A stretch of 64,000 bases of DNA from the NCBI RefSeq assembly GCF_015207665.1, contig NZ_JADEWL010000017.1, positions 1-64,000 on the forward strand, in the 5' to 3' direction. Positions 18,841 to 27,090 of the stretch are shown in pieces. A program made the translations under genes and the position numbers. Each line of letters begins with the position of its first letter. Position 1 is the first letter of the stretch. Source of the DNA: Plectonema cf. radiosum LEGE 06105. Lineage in GTDB: Bacteria > Cyanobacteriota > Cyanobacteriia > Cyanobacteriales > Nostocaceae. Below the pieces are notes generated by a model, which did no database searches, was not told where the DNA came from, and was given only the letters and a program-made list of their open reading frames with translations.

Positions 18841-21102
18841 ATGGCTAAAGATACTCATAAAGGCTTATTTGACCCTTTACCACAAACTAGCAATAGCCAG
18901 CTAAATCAAAATCATCATATCGTACTTGATCCCACTGAGTTATACGATATCCCCTCCGGCTATATCCCCATTACCACAGATGTAGAGTGGATTAAATTGT
19001 TTGGTGTCAGCACTTCCTCCTGTTGGGTGAAAGGTAAACAGTTATGCGATTGGGCGGAGGCTTGGCTGCGGGCAAGGAACAGAACTTCGGAAATTGCTGA
19101 AATTAAGCAAGACCCACGACATTACTTAGAAGCGCTGTTTAGTCCCGAATTTTTACCGAAATATTGGACTGGCGAACAATTATTAATTCTCGCTACTCGA
19201 CTCAATTCTTATCCCCAAGATAAACCGATAGCATACCTACTTGCAGATATTACTGACAGCGATAAAAATATATGGTTCGGAGAAGCTTCAATTCAAAATT
19301 TAGCAGATTGGCTGGCGATTCAAGTACCACAACAATGCAGATTTTTAGAACGAGTTTGGCAGAACCGCTTCCAAAAGCATGATTTAGCAAAATACTACCA
19401 AACTGAAGATAAAATATTACTTCTGCGTCGCTGGCTGGGAATAGCTGAACCGAAAATAACTGACCTCGGTATATATCCCCCACCAATTCCCGAATTTCTT
19501 ACACCAGAGTTTGACCAATTTTGGGAGCAGCAGCTATTCCAAAGTGAAGGCAAAATTCTTGATAATCTTATTCCTACCGAACAATCTGGCTTCGAGCGGA
19601 TTGCAAACGTTACTTATAATGTCTTAAGCAATCGACCTAAATGGATTACCAAAGCTAGGGAAAGCAAAGTTGCTGGATATCTCAGCCATCAGCAGAAAAT
19701 AGAGTTAGGCGATCGCCAATCACCTCCCCAACCGCAACCTTTATCAATAGATGCAAGTCCTCAAGAAGCGCTTACCTGGTCAACTGAAAGCTATTTACCC
19801 TTCCGTCGTTGGGAAACGGTCATTAACCAACCCCCCTCCTCCGAAAGATTCAGCGACCGTTTAGCAGATAGTTTTGTTGAGTGGATACTCAAGCACTACC
19901 CAGTAATGAAGGTGGACTCAGTTGAACATTCCTATCTCAATTACAACGTTGCACAAAAAGTACAAAATCTTTGTCAATCAACTCCTGTCCTGTGGGTTGT
20001 AGTCGATGGATTGGGCTGGTTAGACCATCAAGAACTTATTTCCTTACTTACCAAGGATTACAAACTTGCTGTAGAAACTGCGATTGAGCCACGATTTAGT
20101 ATTCTACCTACCTTAACAGAATACGCCAAATGGAGTCTGTACGCTCAACTTCTGCCCAGCGATTCTTCTTGGGTTGCTGATGCTAGCAAAGGTTTTCCGA
20201 AAATGGGGACGGGTAAACGTTATACGGACGGACAAGTTGATCGGCTTTATGATGCATTGAAAAAAAAGACACATCATTTATATTGCTGGGATACTGATAT
20301 ATTTGATAGCCTATATCACAAGCAAAAGGACTGGAAAAGTCTTTACCAACTCGAACGCCCCCACGCCCTTGAAGGCATTGCCAAAAAGATTGATTACTGT
20401 TTGCAACAATACCCCGACTCCGAGCAACTGCGAATCGTTATTGCCAGCGACCACGGTCAGATGATGGGTATATTAGATAAAATAACTCACTGTCCTCCGG
20501 AATTAGAATTCAAGGGAAGAATGGCTATTGGTAAAACGGATGATTCGCGGTTTGTGGTTTTGGAGGGCGATCGCTACGGTCTTCCCCATGACATCAGCGT
20601 GATCAGAAACTCCGCAAGTTTTAGTTCTTTAAGCTACACTACAGATAAAAAAATTATCGGTTCTCACGGTGGATTGTTTCCAGAAGAAGTAGTTGTCGGC
20701 GTATCTGTGCTACGAAAATCCGTCCAACGCCGTCCCGTGCTAATCTCCTGTCATGGTGAAGGCGAACCTAAAAAATCAGGAGAACTAAAAATTACTATTG
20801 ATAATCCCAACTCAGTACCGCTTACAGACCTTTTCTTGTATATTAAGGAATTACCATATTTTGTTTCGGGAAAACCTTTAGAAAAGACAATTGCAGCGCA
20901 TAAGGAAGAAACATTTAAGCAGATAATTCCTGAAGTTCCAGAATTACTTCCTGGTTCTGAAAACAATCAATTTCTTCTATCCGGTGAATTAACCTTTCTA
21001 TTCGCTAATGCTGAAAACGGAAGCGCAACTCTCGACTTCAATTCTAAAATTATCATCAATCAAATGTTTGTTAGTGGGTTCAATATAGATGAATTCTTAT
21101 AA
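18841..21102 (+). CDS. pglZ: PglZ domain protein (alkaline phosphatase fold, BREX hallmark)
   Basis: The alkaline-phosphatase-superfamily metal motifs are in order: VLWVVVDGLGWLD near residue 380, IASDHGQMMG near 535 and GSHGGLFPEEVVVGV near 605. This is the PglZ domain, the one protein common to all BREX types. The N-terminal 300 residues are family-specific. The ATG follows the ATPase stop by one base, with a good ribosome-binding site (CGGAGG) inside the ATPase end. The 3' end overlaps the BrxL-like gene by 14 bp. Its enzymatic target is not established even in studied BREX systems. Confidence 0.88.
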   Translation: MAKDTHKGLFDPLPQTSNSQLNQNHHIVLDPTELYDIPSGYIPITTDVEWIKLFGVSTSSCWVKGKQLCDWAEAWLRARNRTSEIAEIKQDPRHYLEALFSPEFLPKYWTGEQLLILATRLNSYPQDKPIAYLLADITDSDKNIWFGEASIQNLADWLAIQVPQQCRFLERVWQNRFQKHDLAKYYQTEDKILLLRRWLGIAEPKITDLGIYPPPIPEFLTPEFDQFWEQQLFQSEGKILDNLIPTEQSGFERIANVTYNVLSNRPKWITKARESKVAGYLSHQQKIELGDRQSPPQPQPLSIDASPQEALTWSTESYLPFRRWETVINQPPSSERFSDRLADSFVEWILKHYPVMKVDSVEHSYLNYNVAQKVQNLCQSTPVLWVVVDGLGWLDHQELISLLTKDYKLAVETAIEPRFSILPTLTEYAKWSLYAQLLPSDSSWVADASKGFPKMGTGKRYTDGQVDRLYDALKKKTHHLYCWDTDIFDSLYHKQKDWKSLYQLERPHALEGIAKKIDYCLQQYPDSEQLRIVIASDHGQMMGILDKITHCPPELEFKGRMAIGKTDDSRFVVLEGDRYGLPHDISVIRNSASFSSLSYTTDKKIIGSHGGLFPEEVVVGVSVLRKSVQRRPVLISCHGEGEPKKSGELKITIDNPNSVPLTDLFLYIKELPYFVSGKPLEKTIAAHKEETFKQIIPEVPELLPGSENNQFLLSGELTFLFANAENGSATLDFNSKIIINQMFVSGFNIDEFL

Positions 21103-22537
21103 AGCAGTAGCTTACAACAACGATTTAGTCCGCGATGTCTTTGGTAATCTTGTTATTGATAAAACTAGATTGCCATCGAGTGGATTAAGTTCTATTGGTG
21201 TACCAAGTTTTGTTGGTGAATGGTTGCTAGATAAAATTGTGCCTGGTTCGGGGGAGTTAAATACGACTGAGTTAGAAAAAGTAAATAGCTTTGTTAAAAA
21301 AGCATTTCCCCGCAAAGATGACCGCAACGAAATCATTTTTGACTTGACACAGAGTGAAGTGAGAAAACTGATTGCGCTGATGCAAGTACGAATCACATTA
21401 GACCCAAAAGGAAACAAAATTCCCGAACCTTCAGCACAAATACCAGTACTTAGTTTAACTGATTGTAGTATTAGCACTCTTATTGTAGAACGCTACAAAA
21501 GGCTTTTGCGTCAGGGAATATGGGGAAAAATTAGCCTTACGATGCTTCCTAAAGGTAAGGTTGAAGTAATGGGTTTTGAACCTTTTCAATGTTCTCAAGT
21601 GGACTTACAAGCCTATGCAAAATGTAGAGAAAAGTTTAATACACAAGAATGGCTTAATTTACTATTTTGCTCAATGGGTTTTAACCCGCAACATCCTAGT
21701 TATAACCATGAAGCTAAAAAGTGGATACTGGCTAGATTGCTACCATTAGTGGAACCAAATTACCATATTATGGAACTAGCTCCTAAAGGTACTGGTAAAA
21801 GTTTTGTATTTGAAAACATTAGTAGTAGAATTTCTTTGGTTAGTGGTGGTAAAGTAACACCTTCTCAGCTTTTTATTAATGGCAGAACTAAAGAAGTGGG
21901 TTTACTAGGTCGCCATGATGTTGTTGTGCTGGATGAAGTGCAAAGTTTAACCTTTGATAACCCCGATGAAGTTATTGGTCCATTAAAAAATTATCTTGCT
22001 AGTGGTCGCTACAATCGTTCTGGTTTTGCAGATATTTCTAGTGACTGTTCTTTAGTAATGCTCGCAAATATAGAGTTAGATGAGCAATTACGACCCCGCA
22101 ATGAAGATAATTTAATATCTAATCTACCTAAGTTTTTTGCGGAAACTGCATTATTAGACCGTTTTGCTAGTATTATTCCCGGATGGGAAATTCCTAAGTT
22201 TCAAAGAGAAATGACTGCTAATCAAGTTGGTCTAAAAATGGATTTCTTTGGTGAGGTATTGCTTTCTCTACGCCAAGACAATCGCTTTATGTCCTACGCA
22301 CAGCAGCATATTGAATTTGATAAAAATGCAACAGTCCGTGACCAAAATTCAATTCTCAAATCGGCATCAGGTTTTCTAAAAATTCTCTACCCACATTTAC
22401 AGTTAACATTAGATGATTTCCAGCGCGATTGTCTGGAACCTGCTCGAAGACTGCGCCAAGCAATCCGCAATTCACTATATTATCTCGATGATGAATTTAG
22501 ACAACTTGGTAGAGAAATTTACGTCGAGGCAAAGTGA
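21089..22537 (+). CDS. brxL: BrxL-like AAA+ protein, short form
   Basis: The N-terminal part (SFVGEWLLDKIVPGSGELN) and the AAA+ core (Walker A APKGTGKSF near residue 231, Walker B VVVLDEVQS near 277, then LANIELDEQLRP) match BrxL, the Lon-like ATPase of BREX systems. It ends at 482 aa soon after the AAA+ module. Well-studied BrxL proteins are nearer 680 aa and carry a Lon-protease-like C-terminal domain, which is missing here. The next gene begins on the overlapping GTGA, so there is no room for the lost part downstream. It therefore looks like a natural short form. Confidence 0.8.
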   Translation: MNSYKAVAYNNDLVRDVFGNLVIDKTRLPSSGLSSIGVPSFVGEWLLDKIVPGSGELNTTELEKVNSFVKKAFPRKDDRNEIIFDLTQSEVRKLIALMQVRITLDPKGNKIPEPSAQIPVLSLTDCSISTLIVERYKRLLRQGIWGKISLTMLPKGKVEVMGFEPFQCSQVDLQAYAKCREKFNTQEWLNLLFCSMGFNPQHPSYNHEAKKWILARLLPLVEPNYHIMELAPKGTGKSFVFENISSRISLVSGGKVTPSQLFINGRTKEVGLLGRHDVVVLDEVQSLTFDNPDEVIGPLKNYLASGRYNRSGFADISSDCSLVMLANIELDEQLRPRNEDNLISNLPKFFAETALLDRFASIIPGWEIPKFQREMTANQVGLKMDFFGEVLLSLRQDNRFMSYAQQHIEFDKNATVRDQNSILKSASGFLKILYPHLQLTLDDFQRDCLEPARRLRQAIRNSLYYLDDEFRQLGREIYVEAK

Positions 22538-23709
22538 TTAAACAAAGCGACATAATCTACTTGGATTACCATGCAACCACTCCGGTAGATACCAGAGTGG
22601 CTGAGAAAATGCTTTATTACATGACAACAGCATTCGGTAATGCTAGCAGTATTGATCATGTTTACGGAGAAGAAGCTCAAGCAGCGGTTTCTCAAGCATC
22701 TATTCACATCGCTAAATTAATAGGAGCTACACCGAGAGAAGTCATTTTTACATCGGGTGCGACTGAGAGTATTAACTTAGTAATTCAAGGCAGCATACAT
22801 AAAGATACTAATAAAACTCAGCACCGCATTGCAGTTTTACCCGTCGAACATAAAGCAGTTTTAGACACCTGTTATGCATTGGCAAAAAAAGGATTAGCTG
22901 AAATCATAAACTTACGTGTTGATTCAAAAGGTAAATTAGACTTAGAGCATCTTGAAAAAGTTTGTGCATCGGGGCTATCACTAATCTGTGTAATGGCAGC
23001 TAATAACGAAATAGGTAATATTTATCCCATCAAAGAAGTTGGAAAAATTGCTCAAAAGTATGAAATTCCTTTTCTGTGTGATGCTTCTCAAGCTGTGGGA
23101 AAAATTCCTATAAAATTTGAAGAATGGGGAATTACTTATTTAGCTATATCTGCACATAAACTCTACGGTCCAAAAGGTTCCGGGGCGTTAGTTGTAAGAA
23201 AAAAATATCACCTAAATCCTATTTTATTTGGCGGTGGACATCAGAAAGGATTTAGGTCAGGTACTCTAAATGTTCCTGGTATTGTCGGATTGGGGGAAGC
23301 TTGTCGCCTAAGACTGTTAGAAATGGAAGAAGATGAAAACCAGTCTGTACTTCTCCGAGACAAACTACAAAGCTTATTGCTAGAGAAAATTCCTGGTTTA
23401 GTAGTCAACGGTGATGTCGATAATCGTTTATCGGGAAATCTTCATATCTCTATTCCTGATGTTCCTAACAGTGCAATTATTGCCAGAGTTCGATCTAAGC
23501 TAGCCATCTCCACAGGTGCTGCTTGTTCATCGGGAGTAGAAACACCTTCTCATGTCCTCACAGTGATAGCTCTATCACAAGAAAAGATTGAAGGGGCGCT
23601 GCGAATTGGAATAGGCAAATTTACAACATATGAAGAAATTGGACAAGCATCTGAAATATTATCATCTGCCGTCAGCCTTACTCGTAAAGTAATGAGTTCT
23701 CAGGTTTAA
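22534..23709 (+). CDS. dndA: DndA/IscS-type cysteine desulfurase
   Basis: A fold-type I PLP enzyme that takes sulfur from L-cysteine. SAHKLYGPKGSG near residue 207 holds the PLP lysine, and STGAACSSGVETPSHVL near 328 holds the catalytic cysteine in the short loop typical of the NifS/DndA class. Length (391 aa) is standard. It starts with GTG on the GTGA overlap with brxL, so it is the last gene of the operon. In dnd systems DndA feeds sulfur to the PAPS-reductase-like DndC. No DndC, DndD or DndE is present in the window, so the acceptor must lie elsewhere or be different. General IscS-type Fe-S function is the alternative, but the operon position argues for a defence role. Confidence 0.85.
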   Translation: MIKQSDIIYLDYHATTPVDTRVAEKMLYYMTTAFGNASSIDHVYGEEAQAAVSQASIHIAKLIGATPREVIFTSGATESINLVIQGSIHKDTNKTQHRIAVLPVEHKAVLDTCYALAKKGLAEIINLRVDSKGKLDLEHLEKVCASGLSLICVMAANNEIGNIYPIKEVGKIAQKYEIPFLCDASQAVGKIPIKFEEWGITYLAISAHKLYGPKGSGALVVRKKYHLNPILFGGGHQKGFRSGTLNVPGIVGLGEACRLRLLEMEEDENQSVLLRDKLQSLLLEKIPGLVVNGDVDNRLSGNLHISIPDVPNSAIIARVRSKLAISTGAACSSGVETPSHVLTVIALSQEKIEGALRIGIGKFTTYEEIGQASEILSSAVSLTRKVMSSQV

Positions 23710-24024
23710 TATTTGTTGTGATTATGAGCGAAAATGTAGTATTCGTTTGTTGTATGAGGCGTTAACTACTGCGCTTAGCTTGCGTGGCGAAATGCACTTA
23801 CAGCCAGAAGGCATAGAATGTTTGATGACAATTCCGCTTAAATTTCCGCTTGAATTAAAAACTCAAATTTCTACCACGAACGAATCACTTCCCCCTACAA
23901 TGTGCTAACTATAACAATAAATATTATTTAATAAAACAACAGCTTCCTTCATAAATTAACAGCAATAATTGACACATAACCAGTTATCTTTAGAAAGTAA
24001 CGGGGCAGGTCAACTCAATTACTT
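23710..24024. other. Intergenic region between dndA and parA with possible coding remnant
   Basis: About 315 bp. The first 200 bp hold a short open stretch without a proper start (RLLYEALTTALSL ... MTIPLKFPLELKT), perhaps the tail of a lost gene. The last 60 bp are AT-rich and contain TTGACA at 23969, a possible -35 box for parAB; the -10 is unclear. No palindrome like those in parB was seen here. Confidence 0.4.
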
Positions 24025-24777
24025 ATGACCAAAATCATCGCTATTTTTAATCAAGCGGGAGGTGTTGCTAAAACCACCCTAACCCAAAACCTGGGCTATC
24101 ACCTAGCCCTCCGCAAACACAACGTCCTGCTCATAGACATGGACCCGCAAGGCTCCTTAACAATTTTCATGGGCTTAGTTCCCAGAGAATTGGAGAAATC
24201 CATGTATGATGCCATAGTAGAAGAACAACCCTTGCCAATATATGAAGGGATTCACGGCATGGACTTAGCGCCCACTAACACCACCCTTAGTACGGCGGAA
24301 ATGCAGTTAGTCAATGCCGATTTGCGCGACTTTCGCCTTAAATACGCCATTGAACCAATCCAAGAAGAATACGACTTCATCTTGATAGATTGCCCTCCTA
24401 GTTTGGGATTGCTAAGTTACGTTTCTCTTGTCGCAGCGACTCACGTCCTCGTACCTATAGAAACCCACTTCAAAGCCTTTGAAGGCACCAACGAACTCCT
24501 TAAAACCGTCGCCAGAGTCCGCACCAGAGTCAACCGTTCTTTAGAAATAGGCGGATTTGTCCCTACTAAATACGATGCTCGTAACTCCCAGGACACCCGC
24601 ACCTTGGGAGCCATTCAAGAACAACTTGCTGGAGTAGGTCCAATCCTTCCTCCCATTTCTCGTTCTACTACCTTTGTTGATGCATCAGAAGAGCGAATGC
24701 CCTTAGCCGTATATCAGCCAAAGCATCCAGCTATTGCCATACTTGAAATTATTGCTAGCAGCATGGAGTCACTATGA
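24025..24777 (+). CDS. parA: ParA-family partition ATPase with atypical Walker A
   Basis: A 250-aa type Ib-sized ParA. The Walker A region reads FNQAGGVAKTT: the deviant-motif signature lysine of ParA/MinD proteins (KGGxGKT) is replaced by Ala at residue 11, and the next variable Gly by Ala. LLIDMDPQGS (about 35-45) and DFILIDCPPSLG (about 118-130) are the other ATPase motifs. It partners the ParB immediately downstream with a 4-nt ATGA overlap. The role is plasmid segregation on the nucleoid. I believe similar AGGVAKTT motifs occur in other cyanobacterial plasmid ParA proteins, so this is a subgroup trait and not decay. Confidence 0.9.
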   Translation: MTKIIAIFNQAGGVAKTTLTQNLGYHLALRKHNVLLIDMDPQGSLTIFMGLVPRELEKSMYDAIVEEQPLPIYEGIHGMDLAPTNTTLSTAEMQLVNADLRDFRLKYAIEPIQEEYDFILIDCPPSLGLLSYVSLVAATHVLVPIETHFKAFEGTNELLKTVARVRTRVNRSLEIGGFVPTKYDARNSQDTRTLGAIQEQLAGVGPILPPISRSTTFVDASEERMPLAVYQPKHPAIAILEIIASSMESL

Positions 24778-26018
24778 ACCGCAAACGCAGCCAACCACTT
24801 AAAAGTACACTTGAAATACCTTGGGACACCACAAACGTTTCAGCTAATAATGCCGATTCCACCCAGAAAGTACCATTAAAACAAATTCATATAGCGCCAA
24901 CTCAACCGCGCCGCTACTTTGACCCCAAAGCGCTCTCAGAATTAGCCGAATCCATTAAACAACACGGCATCTTGCAACCCCTATTGGTGCGTCCTAGAGC
25001 CAGAACTGGATACGAATTGGTAGCAGGAGAGCGACGCTACCGTGCTGCCAAAGAATGCGGACTAAAGGATGTACCCGTCGTTATCCGCGAATTAAGCAAT
25101 GAAGCAGCCTTTCAACTAGCATTAATTGAGAACCTGCAACGGGAAGACCTCAATCCCGTAGAAGAAACAGAAGGCATCTTGCATTTACTGGCTATCAGAT
25201 TAAGTAGAGCGGTTGAAGAAATCCCCCCCTTACTGCGTCGCTTACAACACTCACGTAAAGAAGCTGCTAAATCTGACAATAACGTTATTGTCAACAAAGA
25301 AACTGATGAAATAGACGCTGACAATAATGTAATTGAGTCAGAATCCTCTCAAGAAAAAACTTCCAATAACGTTATTGGAAAAGGTGAAACTGAAAAAAAC
25401 GATGATGAAAATAACGTTATTGGGGAACAGGAAGTAGAGCCAAATGAATCTGACAATAACGTTATTGTCAAAGAAAATGGTAATTTAGACGCTGAGAATA
25501 ATGTCATTGACAAGGAAGAAACCCAACCAGAAGTTTCTGACAATAACGTTACTGTCAAAGAGGAAACTGATAATAGCAAAGCATCTTCGCAAGAAAAACC
25601 AGAGTTACAAATTGTAGAAGAAGTATTTAACGGCTTGGGTCTAATGACCTGGGAATCATTCGCCAACAACCGCCTGCCCTTGTTAAACCTTCCAGAAGAC
25701 ATTTTGGAGGCATTAAGAAAAGGTTCCCTTGAATACACCAAAGCTAGAGCTATTGCTCAAATTAAAGATACCCTAGAGCGCGTTGCGTTCTTAGACCAAG
25801 CTATTAAAGAAAATTGGTCTTTAAGCGAAATCAAACAACGTATTGGCGAGAAGAAAACCCCAAGCTCTACCCCAAACGCCGAATCTGACGATTACAAAGA
25901 GCGCTTTACTGCTGCGACTACCAAACTAAAAAAGTCGCGTATTTGGTCAGATCAGAAAAAACGTAAGCAGATAGAAAAATTGCTTTCACAATTGGAGGCG
26001 CTGACACAATCCGGTTGA
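24774..26018 (+). CDS. parB: ParB-family partition protein with repeat-expanded linker
   Basis: The N-terminal ParB/Srx domain (residues ~35-135) has QPRRYFD, GILQPLLVRP, ELVAGERRYRAAK and ALIENLQREDLNPVEE, the CTPase box region. The C-terminal part (~285-385) has the HTH-like segment ending EIKQRIGEKK. Between them lies a disordered insertion of about 95 residues with seven copies of an NNV(I/T) motif separated by Glu/Lys/Ser-rich spacers. In DNA each NNV(I/T) is the centre of a palindrome (see the repeat entry), so the linker appears to be built by DNA-level constraint. The protein loads on centromere sites and stimulates ParA. Cyanobacterial relatives as I recall them have a short linker here with a similar NVIG-type motif, so the number of copies is the novelty. 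Confidence 0.88.
   Translation: MNRKRSQPLKSTLEIPWDTTNVSANNADSTQKVPLKQIHIAPTQPRRYFDPKALSELAESIKQHGILQPLLVRPRARTGYELVAGERRYRAAKECGLKDVPVVIRELSNEAAFQLALIENLQREDLNPVEETEGILHLLAIRLSRAVEEIPPLLRRLQHSRKEAAKSDNNVIVNKETDEIDADNNVIESESSQEKTSNNVIGKGETEKNDDENNVIGEQEVEPNESDNNVIVKENGNLDAENNVIDKEETQPEVSDNNVTVKEETDNSKASSQEKPELQIVEEVFNGLGLMTWESFANNRLPLLNLPEDILEALRKGSLEYTKARAIAQIKDTLERVAFLDQAIKENWSLSEIKQRIGEKKTPSSTPNAESDDYKERFTAATTKLKKSRIWSDQKKRKQIEKLLSQLEALTQSG
25275..25556. repeat. Seven palindromes within parB, candidate intragenic parS/centromere
   Basis: The core is AATAACGTTATT. Sites are centred at 25283, 25328, 25370, 25415, 25460, 25502 and 25547, so spacings are 45, 42, 45, 45, 42 and 45 bp. Four cores are perfect: the first is an 18-bp dyad, the third and fifth are perfect 20-bp dyads, and the fourth is a 12-bp core. 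The second, sixth and seventh carry one or two changes. The flanks also match dyad symmetry (GAC...GTC or TTCC...GGAA), which coding for NNV(I/T) alone does not require. A regular array of dyads next to parA is what a ParB-binding centromere looks like. Confidence 0.85.
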
Positions 26019-26107
26019 GAAAAACTATAACTATATAAAGTTTTACTTGGCTCATGTTAGAACAAAGAAACTTCACCGATGAATGACTATGCTCATTTAT
26101 CTTCTAG

Positions 26108-26245
26108 GTACAACTGGGAATAGCTCCTTACTATTATCTGACTTCCCGCGTCGGCAATCGGCAGTGGAATAAAGAGTATTACGACGCTCCGTTAATTGGT
26201 GGTGCCTTCTTATTTTTCCTTTATGGACTGCCTTTCGCGTCATAA
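26108..26245 (+). pseudogene. Possible C-terminal remnant of a membrane protein
   Basis: A 45-codon open stretch begins right after a stop and lacks a start; it reads VQLGIAPYYYLTSRVGNRQW and ends GGAFLFFLYGLPFAS, like the last membrane segment of a protein. It lies between parB and the antitoxin gene. I cannot name the parent gene; it may be chance. Confidence 0.25.
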
Positions 26246-26312
26246 TAAAAAAACGGGAAGTAACTGGCGAAAGGCTTGTTCTCCCTCCCCATTAAAAAAT
26301 AGGAGTAGTAAG

Positions 26313-26552
26313 ATGAACGCTCACAAAGTAGAAGCCGTTTTAACTGAAGATGGAACCTTGATGCTGCATGGCTTGCCTTTTCATGCAGGGGATACTGTAG
26401 AAGTAATTATTCTCGAATCTCAATCTCCACAGCAGACCGCTGCACCATCTAGTCAAGCGGAAACGAATCTTTATTCTCTGCGCGGAAAAGTAATCCGTTA
26501 TGATGACCCAACAGAACCAGTCGGTTTAGAAGATTGGGAAGTTCTGCAATGA
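26313..26552 (+). CDS. vapB: Antitoxin of a VapBC-type pair
   Basis: A 79-aa protein starting MNAHKVEAVLTEDGTLML, with an AbrB/DUF104-like beta-rich N-terminus that binds DNA and an acidic C-terminus (DDPTEPVGLEDWEVLQ) of the kind that blocks the toxin. The ATG follows AGGAG at 8 nt. A longer upstream frame exists but lacks a ribosome-binding site. The stop overlaps the toxin start by 4 nt, standard for these operons, which usually autoregulate through the antitoxin-toxin complex. Confidence 0.75.
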   Translation: MNAHKVEAVLTEDGTLMLHGLPFHAGDTVEVIILESQSPQQTAAPSSQAETNLYSLRGKVIRYDDPTEPVGLEDWEVLQ

Positions 26553-26938
26553 TTATACTTGATACGCATATCTGGGTTTGGTGGATTGACGGTAATAAGC
26601 GATTAACTGAAAAACATCGGGAATATATAGAGGGACATCAAGAAGAGGGTTTAGGAGTAAGTATTCTTTCTTGTTGGGAAGTTGCTAAATTAGTAGAAAA
26701 GAATCGACTTGTTTTTTCTTGCTCAGTTAATGAATGGCTGGAAGCAGCTTTGGCTTATCCCGGAGTACAATTATTAAATTTGACCCTACCAATAGTGGTT
26801 GATTCAACTCAATTAAGTGGTTTTCATAGTGACCCATTTGACCAAATTATTGTAGCTACAGCCAGAGCTTATGGGTGTCCTTTTTTAACTGCTGACGCGA
26901 AAATTCTTAGCTATTCAGGTGTGGTAACGCTAAAGTAG
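26549..26938 (+). CDS. vapC: VapC-like PIN-domain ribonuclease toxin
   Basis: A complete 129-aa PIN domain: the acidic residues are in MIILDTHIWVWW (D5), SILSCWEVAK (E), SDPFDQIIVATA (D) and FLTADAKIL (D), the four-acid Mg site. WVWW and the spacing are typical of the DTHxWxWW VapC subgroup common in cyanobacteria. The start is the ATG in the ATGA overlap with the antitoxin. It probably cleaves tRNA or rRNA when the antitoxin decays, serving plasmid addiction. Confidence 0.85.
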   Translation: MIILDTHIWVWWIDGNKRLTEKHREYIEGHQEEGLGVSILSCWEVAKLVEKNRLVFSCSVNEWLEAALAYPGVQLLNLTLPIVVDSTQLSGFHSDPFDQIIVATARAYGCPFLTADAKILSYSGVVTLK

Positions 26939-27090
26939 GCACTCCTAACTTCTCAAAGTATGGGAGAAATAATATTCAAGCGACTCCTAAGAAGAATAAA
27001 ATTATGTTAGTACTGCGGGATATTGGCAATAATCAAGAAAAAAGATTAACTTAGATTCAACGCCACTTCCGGAGCTAAGTAGGAGTTCCC

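Noticed and set aside
4798-23709. A complete Dnd (dndBCDE) system
   Set aside because: No PAPS-reductase-like, DndD-type SMC-like or DndE gene is visible; only the desulfurase and phosphorothioation-associated proteins are present.
25112-25741. Minus-strand frames opposite parB
   Set aside because: They are shadows caused by the palindromic repeats being open on both strands; parB has clear domain support.
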